Shown: piece after piece, positions 7,523 through 14,477 of the stretch
How positions within the stretch are numbered: the first letter of the stretch is position 1
Layout: every line of letters starts with the position of its first letter
Assembly (NCBI GenBank): GCA_038063075.1
Contig: JBBTVW010000051.1
Span: forward strand, 1-30,117
DNA: 30,117 nt
Reading direction: 5' to 3'
DNA from: JACQHJ01 sp038063075
Lineage (GTDB): Bacteria; Patescibacteriota; Microgenomatia; Levybacterales; UBA12049
Notes under the pieces: model-generated
The model's input: the letters and a program-made list of their open reading frames with translations, nothing else
What the model was told of the DNA's origin: nothing
Database searches by the model: none
Position numbers and translations under genes: made by a program

Positions 7523-8995
7523 TTAATGCTTTATTTTAAAAATAACCATAGAACTAAAAGTTGCGACTTTTTCTTGATTATTTATAAAATCAGATAATTT
7601 TGTTTTGAAATTATATGGACCATAGGCAACTACGTATTTTGTTTTCTTTTGTTTTATCTCTTCAATTATTCTCTCATCATCATAAAAACGCCACGCTCTT
7701 ACATAATATATCGAGTCCTTAGATGGATTCTTTCTATCAAAAATGAAATAAAAAAGTGGATTAAATGGATAAAATAAAACATAATCTTTATTTGAAGTAT
7801 TTTCATTAAGGAATTTTTCTATCGAATTTATTGTTTCTAATCGATAATTTTCAACTAAAATACCTTTTGCTCTTTGCAGATTTACCACAGACTTATCTTT
7901 AAGGTAATAATTTTCATATATGCTTTGAAAAAAAGTAAGATAAAAACCAATTGAAATACAAAGCAAAACAAATATAGTTATATACTTAAACTTTTTATCT
8001 TTATAAAAAAGTAATATTAAAGAAACTAAAACTAAGCCAAAGAATGGATAAACATGCAAAAGATCACTTTGTGGATAAATTGCAACAAAGAAACCTAAGA
8101 CTGCACTTAAAGAAAATAAAATTATTTTAAAATCTAATTTTCTTTTAAAAATCAAAATTAGTGTAAATATTAAAACAAAGATTGGTAAATAATAGGGAAT
8201 AAGTTTAATAAATCCAAATGGCTTAAAAAGATTTGTTAAAGGTGGATAGGAAAATGCGTATGCAGCAATAAAGTTTCTGCTAAAATTTATATATTCTATA
8301 AGCCCAACAAGATTATCTTTTAAAAAAAAATAATATATCCAGACACTAGTTACCAAACTTACAGTTAAGTTAAATGTTAATAATGATTTAAAGATTCTTT
8401 TTATGCTTTTTCTTTGGAAAACTATAAAAAGTAAGTTATAAAACAATAAATAATAAAGAGCAAAGTTTTGTTTTAGTAAAAATAATAATGCAATCAGTAT
8501 CCCTAAAGAAAATAAAAATCTATTATCTTTATTTTTTAAATATAAAACAAAGGAAATTATTAATAGTATTGAAATAAAAACTGTAGGCCACATAAGATTT
8601 GGGATATTTAACAATGGGTATCCAAAAGAAATTATTGAAAGAAAGACAAGTATAATTATTTTTTTTGATTTTATCTTAAGAAGATTAAGTAAATAAAATA
8701 TACTTACAATAATTGACAAGCAAAATATTAAGCTTAAAAACCTACCAAAATAAATTGTTAAACCGAATAATTTATAACCAAAAGATAATAAATAAAAATA
8801 AAGGGGACCATATTGCAGTGAAAAATCTTTATATGGAATATCTCCTAAAAATATTCTTTGGGCAGCATGAACAAAGTATCCTTCATCAAAATTGACTAAA
8901 TTCTTGTTAAGAAAAAATAAGTAATAAGAAAAGGCTATTATTAAAAGTACAATTTGCAAGAAATATTTGTTAATAAATTTACGTAACTTAATCAT
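7523..8995 (-). CDS. GT39/PMT-like membrane glycosyltransferase
   Basis: This 490-residue polytopic protein has a first outer loop reading NFDEGYFVHAAQRI. The Asp37-Glu38 pair is the classical catalytic DE pattern of the PMT/ArnT-like GT-C superfamily. About 10-11 helices are followed by a soluble C-terminal region of about 120 residues. Such enzymes use polyprenyl-phosphate sugars, which fits the presence of uppP nearby, though not in the same operon. It is probably co-transcribed with the next polytopic gene. The start MIKLRKFINKYF is clear, but no good -10 with the 6-nt spacing is present, only AT-rich sequence. Confidence 0.72.
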   Translation of the reverse strand: MIKLRKFINKYFLQIVLLIIAFSYYLFFLNKNLVNFDEGYFVHAAQRIFLGDIPYKDFSLQYGPLYFYLLSFGYKLFGLTIYFGRFLSLIFCLSIIVSIFYLLNLLKIKSKKIIILVFLSIISFGYPLLNIPNLMWPTVFISILLIISFVLYLKNKDNRFLFSLGILIALLFLLKQNFALYYLLFYNLLFIVFQRKSIKRIFKSLLTFNLTVSLVTSVWIYYFFLKDNLVGLIEYINFSRNFIAAYAFSYPPLTNLFKPFGFIKLIPYYLPIFVLIFTLILIFKRKLDFKIILFSLSAVLGFFVAIYPQSDLLHVYPFFGLVLVSLILLFYKDKKFKYITIFVLLCISIGFYLTFFQSIYENYYLKDKSVVNLQRAKGILVENYRLETINSIEKFLNENTSNKDYVLFYPFNPLFYFIFDRKNPSKDSIYYVRAWRFYDDERIIEEIKQKKTKYVVAYGPYNFKTKLSDFINNQEKVATFSSMVIFKIKH

Positions 8996-9104
8996 TTATA
9001 TTCTCTAAAATATACTTTTTTATAGCTATAATTACAAGCTTTGAATACTTGGGGATGCTTCACTCAAAAAATCGCCCAATCAACTACTACACCTTATAGC
9101 TTTT
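8996..9104. other. 109-bp spacer with a small GC-rich patch
   Basis: No gene is seen. The spacer is AT-rich except for ctTGGGGATGCTTCACTC (about 9049-9066) and ATCGCCC (about 9071-9077), which differ from the surroundings in composition. Wording like GGGATGCTTCACTC recalls interspersed repeat fragments of bacterial genomes, but only one copy is visible here. Confidence 0.35.
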
Positions 9105-9827
9105 TTAATTCTTATTTTTTATTCCTAATCCAGAAGCTATCATTATAAACAAATAAATACAAGGAATTACTGTTGCAGCAAAAATTAGTTCTGTTATTGG
9201 AATAACACTACCTATAAGCTTAAGACCAAATATATTGTGGTCCAATAACCAAACTTGATACAAATATTCTTCTCCTATTAATAAAATGTAAAGATAATAA
9301 AAAATAAATGCACCGATAAACGCAGTTACAGCGGTATATAAATATGCTTTAAGTAAATCCTTTCTGATAATTAATAAGACTATCGATATTAGAATAGAGG
9401 TAGCTACGATTGAAAACATCGAATTTATGTTTCCTAATAAAGTTAATCCGAAAAACATAGCAATAAGAATGATAGACAATATTAAAAATCTGATAATATA
9501 AGAAAAATAATTCTTTAATGGCTTATTGAAAGTTTTATTAGAAATAATAATATATGAGAATGCCCCAATTACAGGAGCAGCAAAGGCAAAAATAAGATCC
9601 TCAATAGTAATCCTTACCCCTAAAAATTTAATTTCAAATAATGTTGGAAAGAACCAATAATCTCTAAAAAATAGTATCTCTGATATTGGCCCAGAAGGAA
9701 TGAGCAATAAGCCTGTAATTAATGATATTTTCCTTAAGTCTTTTCTTAATAGGAAAACAATTAAAAACAGAAGGAGAATTATTAGGCTTCCAACAAGATA
9801 TACCAACCGAAAATCTAGCTCAAACAT
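9105..9827 (-). CDS. Lycopene-cyclase-domain membrane protein
   Basis: This 240-residue protein has about seven helices. Two internally related motifs, VRITIEDLIFAF (71-82) and VIPITELIFAAT (208-219), match the P-x-E-E/D-x-x-F-like signatures of heterodimeric CrtYc/CrtYd-type lycopene cyclases. The first motif region follows PISEILFFRDYWFFP. Those enzymes cyclise the ends of lycopene in the membrane. No other carotenoid gene is in the window, so the true substrate is open; it may act on another isoprenoid. It has its own extended -10 (TGCTATAAT) 6 nt before the ATG. GT-C-like genes lie downstream across a 109-bp gap. Confidence 0.72.
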   Translation of the reverse strand: MFELDFRLVYLVGSLIILLLFLIVFLLRKDLRKISLITGLLLIPSGPISEILFFRDYWFFPTLFEIKFLGVRITIEDLIFAFAAPVIGAFSYIIISNKTFNKPLKNYFSYIIRFLILSIILIAMFFGLTLLGNINSMFSIVATSILISIVLLIIRKDLLKAYLYTAVTAFIGAFIFYYLYILLIGEEYLYQVWLLDHNIFGLKLIGSVIPITELIFAATVIPCIYLFIMIASGLGIKNKN

Positions 9828-9833
9828 GAAAAA

Positions 9834-9842
9834 ATTATAGCA
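9834..9842 (-). promoter_or_regulatory. Extended -10 TGCTATAAT, leaderless spacing
   Basis: Minus-strand TATAAT (9839..9834) preceded by TGC lies exactly 6 nt before the ATG at 9827. It is one of the clearest examples of this promoter type in the window. Confidence 0.7.
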
Positions 9843-9847
9843 GAAAA

Positions 9848-10111
9848 TTATTTTTTATAAATATATTTTTCCCAAAGTTTTTTAAAGTATGGAAGAGTTA
9901 AGGTTGAAAGAAGAAAACCTACGGAAGGAACAATTGCATTAATCCAAGGATCAATTCCTACAATAAATTTAAGATATAATGCTATCGCTAAGTATGTAAA
10001 GATTGCGATTAAAATTTTTCTTGTGTAACTTGTTTCCCAATTCTTATCTTTTTCAACATTTATATTTCTATTTTCAATTTGAGTAATTCTTTCTTCTAAA
10101 TTATTGTTCAT
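9848..10111 (-). CDS. Small two-helix membrane protein
   Basis: The 87 residues comprise an N-terminal polar, coiled-coil-like part (LEERITQIENRNINVEKDKNWE), the conserved-looking WETSYTRKILIAIFTY, and two membrane helices at about 33-52 and 57-75, then a basic tail LWEKYIYKK. Proteins with this layout are widespread conserved hypotheticals; no function is known to me. An AGGAG lies 13 nt before the ATG, rather far for a ribosome site, and TGAAAT lies at the leaderless spacing, so the mode of initiation is unclear. Confidence 0.7.
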   Translation of the reverse strand: MNNNLEERITQIENRNINVEKDKNWETSYTRKILIAIFTYLAIALYLKFIVGIDPWINAIVPSVGFLLSTLTLPYFKKLWEKYIYKK

Positions 10112-10128
10112 ACAATTATTTCAACTCC

Positions 10129-10148
10129 TAATTTGGGTAGTGACAATT
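10129..10148 (-). repeat. Copy 2 of a 20-bp direct repeat of the secA 3' end
   Basis: The plus-strand sequence TAATTTGGGTAGTGACAATT matches 11475-11494 at 19 of 20 positions. Read on the minus strand, this copy and its flank give Phe-Lys-Asn-Cys-His-Tyr-Pro-Asn-stop, the same tail as SecA, but it lies after the unrelated 424-residue gene and is preceded in frame by a TGA after about ten codons. It looks like a remnant of a SecA C-terminal coding end. Confidence 0.7.
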
Positions 10149-10180
10149 TTTGAACGCTAATCAAATAGACTACCTTATAA

Positions 10181-11455
10181 TTAAGAACTAATAAAATCCG
10201 TAAGCCTAACTCCATCAACCTCTTTATCTGTTAATTTTTTTACGGTTTCATCATCACCTTTTTTCCGAGCATAATCAATTGCTATCTGTATAACTTCGCC
10301 TAATCTTTTTCTTTTTGATGTTTTTGCATCATCTCCTGTATCTTCAATTGTAGCATTATGTGTTAAGTTCATCCTTTTGGGAACTACAAAAACATCTGGA
10401 TATAATTCTTCTGTGGAAAGGTAAGGCAAAGCATGTCTCATAAACTCATCGCTTAATAAATAAGAGGTAATCCTCTCCATTCTTTCTTCTCTTGTCTCCG
10501 TAGCGCTACCATCCATCTCGGAAGGAATTGTTCTTCTAAGCATAGAGAAGTATAGTAAACTTGATGGAATAGTTGTGTCTTGTGGACTAACAACGCTTAC
10601 ACTAAAATCAGAATTTGGATCACTGTCTTCATCTTTCAAACGCCTGAATGCTTCCTCAAAAAATTCCACAGATGGTAAAAAGTCTTGAGCTAAAAATTGC
10701 TCTAAGTGATCTGCCCAAGATATGTGATCATACAAAATTGCTCTTTCAAGATCATCAGCTAGTCTAGGATCAGTGAGTAAGTCTGCCCATTTTACACTGT
10801 GAACAACACCCCAAGTACTCAACATTTTATTTTTTACCTCATCACTAAGATTAGGTATTAAATTTATCAGAAATTCTCGAGCCTCATCTAAAGAAAAATT
10901 GGCAACAATCTCCGCATTTGCATTGGTAAAATCAGCATAATCAAAAAAATCATAGGAACCGTCTCGAATACCTAATCTTGATATTGCTCTTCTAAATTCG
11001 TTATTATCACCAGGATTAGATTTAATTTTATGCCAATTATCTTCGGTGATAGGTTCATCCTCAACTGGTTGAAACATTTTTCTTACAGCTGGATTAGTAA
11101 CTAGAGCATAATGTTGAAGTACAAAATTTTCAGGATGTCCTTCAGTTTCAAATTGCGCATCTCTTAGAGAACGATGTGGCTTCGCTTCATCTAGCAAAAC
11201 TGAACTAACTACATCGCTTCGGAGTTCTTCTGGACTAGAATACCAGCTAATTAGAGCTTCTAAATGTTGTCCTTGGATCCATAATTCATTTGTTGCAACT
11301 AATAGAGCTCTTGATAATTCTCTTCTATCGGGTGGAATAACAATTGGAGAGTCGGGATAAGTCTCCACACGACCAAACCTTAATTTTCTTACAGGTGGTG
11401 TTTTAGCATCATTCTCAGGGCGAGAAGATTTTGATCGTTCTACTTTGTCGTTCAT
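10181..11455 (-). CDS. Unrecognised 424-residue soluble protein
   Basis: No family was recognised. The N-terminal 45 residues are polar and basic (KSSRPENDAKTPP; RKLRFGRVETYPDSP) and probably disordered. The remainder is rich in Asp, Glu, Arg and Leu and looks like an all-helical globular fold, with no membrane segment and no nucleotide-binding motif. The C-terminus is GDDETVKKLTDKEVDGVRL. By eye the gene is less AT-biased and richer in Arg, Asp and Trp codons than its neighbours. It lies between secA and a small membrane gene, and is bracketed by a near-perfect 20-bp repeat of the secA tail, suggesting insertion or local duplication. It has an extended -10 (TGCTATTAT) 6 nt before the ATG. 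Confidence 0.75.
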   Translation of the reverse strand: MNDKVERSKSSRPENDAKTPPVRKLRFGRVETYPDSPIVIPPDRRELSRALLVATNELWIQGQHLEALISWYSSPEELRSDVVSSVLLDEAKPHRSLRDAQFETEGHPENFVLQHYALVTNPAVRKMFQPVEDEPITEDNWHKIKSNPGDNNEFRRAISRLGIRDGSYDFFDYADFTNANAEIVANFSLDEAREFLINLIPNLSDEVKNKMLSTWGVVHSVKWADLLTDPRLADDLERAILYDHISWADHLEQFLAQDFLPSVEFFEEAFRRLKDEDSDPNSDFSVSVVSPQDTTIPSSLLYFSMLRRTIPSEMDGSATETREERMERITSYLLSDEFMRHALPYLSTEELYPDVFVVPKRMNLTHNATIEDTGDDAKTSKRKRLGEVIQIAIDYARKKGDDETVKKLTDKEVDGVRLTDFISS

Positions 11456-11461
11456 ATCAAC

Positions 11462-11470
11462 ATAATAGCA
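11462..11470 (-). promoter_or_regulatory. Extended -10 TGCTATTAT, leaderless spacing
   Basis: Minus-strand TATTAT (11467..11462) with TGC upstream ends 6 nt before the ATG at 11455. It lies in the short gap after the secA stop. Confidence 0.65.
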
Positions 11471-11473
11471 AAA

Positions 11474-14173
11474 TTAATTTGGATAGTGACAATTCTTATA
11501 CTTCACGTGTGTTCCATCTGATTTAGTTCTTCCACACCAACATGGATCATTTCTGCCAAGCTTTTTCTTAACTATAGCTTTCTGATCATCTGAAACTTCT
11601 TTATTTACATTTGATCCAGCTGCATTTTGGGTAACACCAGGCTTAGTAAGTGGATTTTCAATAGGATGCTCATGATGAAGATGGATTTTATAAATTCTAT
11701 GAATCATTTCATCATCTATAGCATTTATTAATTTTTCAAACATTGCGTATGCTTCATTTTTATATTCAACTAATGGATCTTTCTGCCCATATCCTCTTAA
11801 GCCAATTCCTTGTCTTAAATTATCTATTGCATCTAAATGATCAACCCAAAGATTATCGACTACAGAAAGTGCTACATATCTTTCAAGTTGTCGCATAACC
11901 TCTTCTCCCATCTCTTTTTCTCTTTTTTGATAAAGATCATCAGCAATATTTGTTAAAAAGGAAGTTTTTTCTTCAAAGTTTTTTAACTGTTCAATTTGTG
12001 TAATTATTTGTTTAATTGAATTTTCATCAAAAGGTATTATGGTAGCAAATTGTTCTGCAATTTTTTCAGATGAGGATTTGCCTTCTTCGAAACTCTCAGA
12101 ATACATTACTACTAATGAGGTAATACTTGCATGAATTTTTTCAATAATATCTTCTCTTAATTTAGTTTCTTTATCATCGGCTTCTAAGACTGCCTTTCTT
12201 CTTTGATAAATTATTTCCCTTTGTTTATTTAAAACATCATCATAGTCAACTAAATGTTTTCTGATATCAAAATTATACCCCTCAACCTTAACCTGAGCTT
12301 GTTCTATTGCTCTTGAGACTAGTGGATGAGAAAGAGGTACATCTTCTGGCATATTAAATCTTGTCATTAGCCCCGATATTGTATCTCCACCAAAAAGCCT
12401 CATGATGTCATCATCAAGACCAACAAAGAATTGTGAAAGACCAGGATCACCTTGTCTTCCAGATCTTCCTCTTAACTGATTATCAATTCTTCTAGATTCA
12501 TGTCTTTCTGTTCCTATTACATATAATCCACCAAGATCCAAAACTTCCTTGTGTTTTCTTTCCCATTCTTTCCATTCTTTAGAATCCTTGTCATCAGTTC
12601 CATCAGCATTTCTTGGAGGCTCTCCACCTAAGATAATATCAACACCACGTCCTGCCATATTAGTTGCTACAGTTACTGCACCTTTTTCTCCTGCTTTTGC
12701 AATAATTTCTGCTTCTCTTTCATGATTTTTAGCATTTAATACTTCATGCTTTATTCCTTTTCTTTTTAGAAGCTCACTTACGATTTCATTCTTATCGATA
12801 GAGGTTGTTCCGACTAATACGGGCTGACCTCTTTTATGTGCTTTTTCAATCTCAACTGCAACTGCAGTATATTTTGCTCTAGAAGTTTTATATATAGCAT
12901 CTGCCATATCATTTCTTACCATGTCTCTATGAGTTGGAATAACAACAACATCTAATTTATAGATCTTATTAAACTCCTCAGCCTCTGTTACGGCAGTTCC
13001 TGTCATTCCTGCTAAAAGTTCGTACATTCTGAAATAATTTTGCAAAGAAACTGTTGCTAGTGTTTTTGACTCTCTTTGAATAACGACTGCTTCTTTTGCT
13101 TCGATAGCTTGATGGAGTCCTTCAGAAAGCCTTCTTCCAACCATAAGTCTTCCTGTGAATTCATCAACTAAGATTACTTCTCCGTCTTTTACTATATAAT
13201 CTTTTTCTTTATGAAAAAGAGTTCTTGCTTTTAAAGCTGCTTCTAGGTGATAAACGGTATCAAAATCTTTTTCATAGATATTTGCAATTCCATAAAGTTT
13301 TTCAATCTTTCCTATTCCATGATCTGTTAGGTGAGCTGTTCTTAGCTTTTCATCAATCTTATAATCAGTTTCTGAAGATAATTTATCTACAAGCTTTGCA
13401 TATTCATAATATTTTTTAGTAGGTTCTTCATCAGGAGCTGAAATAATATGTGGCGTTCTTGCTTCATCGATTAAAACAGAATCAACTTCATCAACAACTG
13501 CAAAATAAAAACCTCTTTGAGCTAATGAGTTCTTATCTTGGGCCATGTTATCCCTAAGATAATCAAAACCAAATTCTGAATTAATTCCATAAACAACATC
13601 GGCCAAATAAGCTTCTTTTCTTTCAATTGATTTTAAATGTAAAAGCCTATTATCCGTTGCCTCTTTGTTTACAAACTTGGGGTCAAAAAGAAAAGATTGT
13701 TCACTAATAATTGAAGATACGCTAAGTCCTAGGTAATTAAATATTGGTCCCATCCAACCTGCATCTCTTCTTGCCAAATAATCGTTTACAGTAACTAAAT
13801 GTACTCCTTTTCCAGTTAATGAGTGAAGATATAAGGCTGGAGTTGCAGATAATGTTTTTCCCTCTCCTGTTTTTTGCTCAGCTATTTTTCCATTAGCAAG
13901 TGAGGCTGCTGCCATAAGTTGAACATCAAAATGCCTAAGCCCTAATGTTCTAAAAGCTGCTTCTCTTGTTAGGGCAAAAGCTTCTGCCATTAAGCTTTCA
14001 AGTGGCTCACCATCTTCAACTCTTTCTTTTAATTCTTTTGTTTTTTTGGGGAAATCTGTAGCTTTTAATTTCTTAATCTTTGGTTCTAAACTATTGATCT
14101 CTTCAATTAGAGAGTTTAGCTTACTTATTTCTTTTTCATTGGAATCAAATAACTTTCCGAAGATATTTAGCAT
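11474..14173 (-). CDS. secA: Preprotein translocase ATPase SecA
   Basis: SecA drives export of unfolded proteins through SecYEG using ATP. At 899 residues it has the usual length. Walker A is TGEGKT (102-107) and the DEAD-type Walker B is VVDEVDSVLIDEARTP (about 230-245). The helicase-like motif VATNMAGRGVDI and GRSGRQGDPG are present, and the C-terminal zinc-binding SEC-C motif is complete (Cys878, Cys880, Cys895, His896). The short tail after the zinc site, Tyr-Pro-Asn-stop, is repeated in a remnant 1.3 kb downstream. An extended -10 TGTTAAGAT lies 6 nt before the ATG, just past an intrinsic terminator that ends the preceding small transcript. Confidence 0.98.
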   Translation of the reverse strand: MLNIFGKLFDSNEKEISKLNSLIEEINSLEPKIKKLKATDFPKKTKELKERVEDGEPLESLMAEAFALTREAAFRTLGLRHFDVQLMAAASLANGKIAEQKTGEGKTLSATPALYLHSLTGKGVHLVTVNDYLARRDAGWMGPIFNYLGLSVSSIISEQSFLFDPKFVNKEATDNRLLHLKSIERKEAYLADVVYGINSEFGFDYLRDNMAQDKNSLAQRGFYFAVVDEVDSVLIDEARTPHIISAPDEEPTKKYYEYAKLVDKLSSETDYKIDEKLRTAHLTDHGIGKIEKLYGIANIYEKDFDTVYHLEAALKARTLFHKEKDYIVKDGEVILVDEFTGRLMVGRRLSEGLHQAIEAKEAVVIQRESKTLATVSLQNYFRMYELLAGMTGTAVTEAEEFNKIYKLDVVVIPTHRDMVRNDMADAIYKTSRAKYTAVAVEIEKAHKRGQPVLVGTTSIDKNEIVSELLKRKGIKHEVLNAKNHEREAEIIAKAGEKGAVTVATNMAGRGVDIILGGEPPRNADGTDDKDSKEWKEWERKHKEVLDLGGLYVIGTERHESRRIDNQLRGRSGRQGDPGLSQFFVGLDDDIMRLFGGDTISGLMTRFNMPEDVPLSHPLVSRAIEQAQVKVEGYNFDIRKHLVDYDDVLNKQREIIYQRRKAVLEADDKETKLREDIIEKIHASITSLVVMYSESFEEGKSSSEKIAEQFATIIPFDENSIKQIITQIEQLKNFEEKTSFLTNIADDLYQKREKEMGEEVMRQLERYVALSVVDNLWVDHLDAIDNLRQGIGLRGYGQKDPLVEYKNEAYAMFEKLINAIDDEMIHRIYKIHLHHEHPIENPLTKPGVTQNAAGSNVNKEVSDDQKAIVKKKLGRNDPCWCGRTKSDGTHVKYKNCHYPN
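11475..11494 (-). repeat. Copy 1 of the 20-bp direct repeat (inside the secA 3' end)
   Basis: TAATTTGGATAGTGACAATT on the plus strand covers the last secA codons (Asn-Cys-His-Tyr-Pro-Asn-stop). Copy 2 is at 10129-10148 in the same orientation with one mismatch at a synonymous position (TAT versus TAC). Confidence 0.7.
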
Positions 14174-14179
14174 ACACTT

Positions 14180-14188
14180 ATCTTAACA
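14180..14188 (-). promoter_or_regulatory. Extended -10 TGTTAAGAT for secA, leaderless spacing
   Basis: Minus-strand TAAGAT (14185..14180) with TGT upstream lies 6 nt before the secA ATG at 14173. Confidence 0.6.
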
Positions 14189-14200
14189 CAATTTAGCTTC

Positions 14201-14230
14201 AAAAAAAATCCCTCACCGTTACAGCGAGGG
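14201..14230 (-). terminator. Intrinsic terminator
   Basis: On the minus strand CCCTC-GCTG-TAA-CGGT-GAGGG forms a 9-bp stem with a 3-nt loop and is followed by ATTTTTTTT. It ends the transcript carrying the poly-lysine mini-ORF, and perhaps read-through from serS, just before the secA promoter. Confidence 0.85.
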
Positions 14231-14231
14231 A

Positions 14232-14251
14232 TATCAATTGATCAATTGATA
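14232..14251. repeat. Perfect 20-bp palindrome
   Basis: TATCAATTGATCAATTGATA is identical to its own reverse complement. It can be a hairpin in the small RNA or a dimeric protein-binding site immediately upstream of the terminator and the secA promoter. Confidence 0.7.
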
Positions 14252-14282
14252 ATAATTGGTAATGTTCCAAATTACTTACCAA

Positions 14283-14312
14283 CTATTTCTTCTTCTTCTT
14301 TTTCTTTGCCAT
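14283..14312 (-). CDS. Poly-lysine mini-ORF, MAKKKKKKK
   Basis: A 9-codon frame ATG GCA followed by seven Lys codons (AAG and AAA mixed) and TAG. GGGGGTG at 14326..14320 is ideally spaced, 7 nt before the ATG, giving one of the strongest ribosome sites in the window. The stop codon abuts a hairpin. It may be a leader peptide whose translation controls the downstream structures, or a true micropeptide. A chance A-rich sequence behind a G-run cannot be excluded, but the ribosome site, start and immediate stop favour translation. Confidence 0.5.
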   Translation of the reverse strand: MAKKKKKKK

Positions 14313-14403
14313 TTTATTTCACCCCCTTTTTTGATTTATAAATTATTAAATTAATTAAAATCTAGCTTTAATTTAATTTAATATTGGATCATTTTTAGAA
14401 GAA

Positions 14404-14409
14404 TGTCAA
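14404..14409 (-). promoter_or_regulatory. -35 box candidate for the small RNA
   Basis: A perfect TTGACA reads on the minus strand at 14409..14404. At 17-18 nt spacing the -10 candidates are only CAATAT or AATATT, so the promoter is provisional. Confidence 0.35.
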
Positions 14410-14477
14410 GAAAGGCTATTAGCTTTAAATTGTGAAGTTTAGATTGAATTAGCAATTAAAATTAATTAGGCTATTTT

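Larger units (their letters stand above)
14201..14381 (-). ncRNA. Candidate short structured RNA carrying a 9-residue ORF
   Basis: The 304-bp gap between serS and secA holds this predicted minus-strand transcript and no ordinary gene. In order it contains: an AT-rich hairpin (14381..14346, arms TTAAATTAAATTAAA and TTTAATTAATTTAA); the ribosome site GGGGGTG; the mini-ORF; a hairpin starting right at the ORF stop (TTGGTAA and TTACCAA, 14282..14256); a 20-bp perfect palindrome (14251..14232); and the terminator. A TTGACA at 14409..14404 could be the -35 of its promoter, but the -10 is poor. The dense structure and tight termination suggest a functional small RNA or leader. I do not recognise it as 4.5S, 6S, RNase P RNA or tmRNA. 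Confidence 0.45.

Noticed and set aside
14201..14381. Possible tmRNA, 4.5S or 6S RNA identity for the structured transcript
   Set aside because: No ALAA-type tag, no tRNA-like ends, no conserved SRP GGAAGCAGCC-type loop and no long 6S-like bubble. Reported only as an unclassified small RNA candidate.
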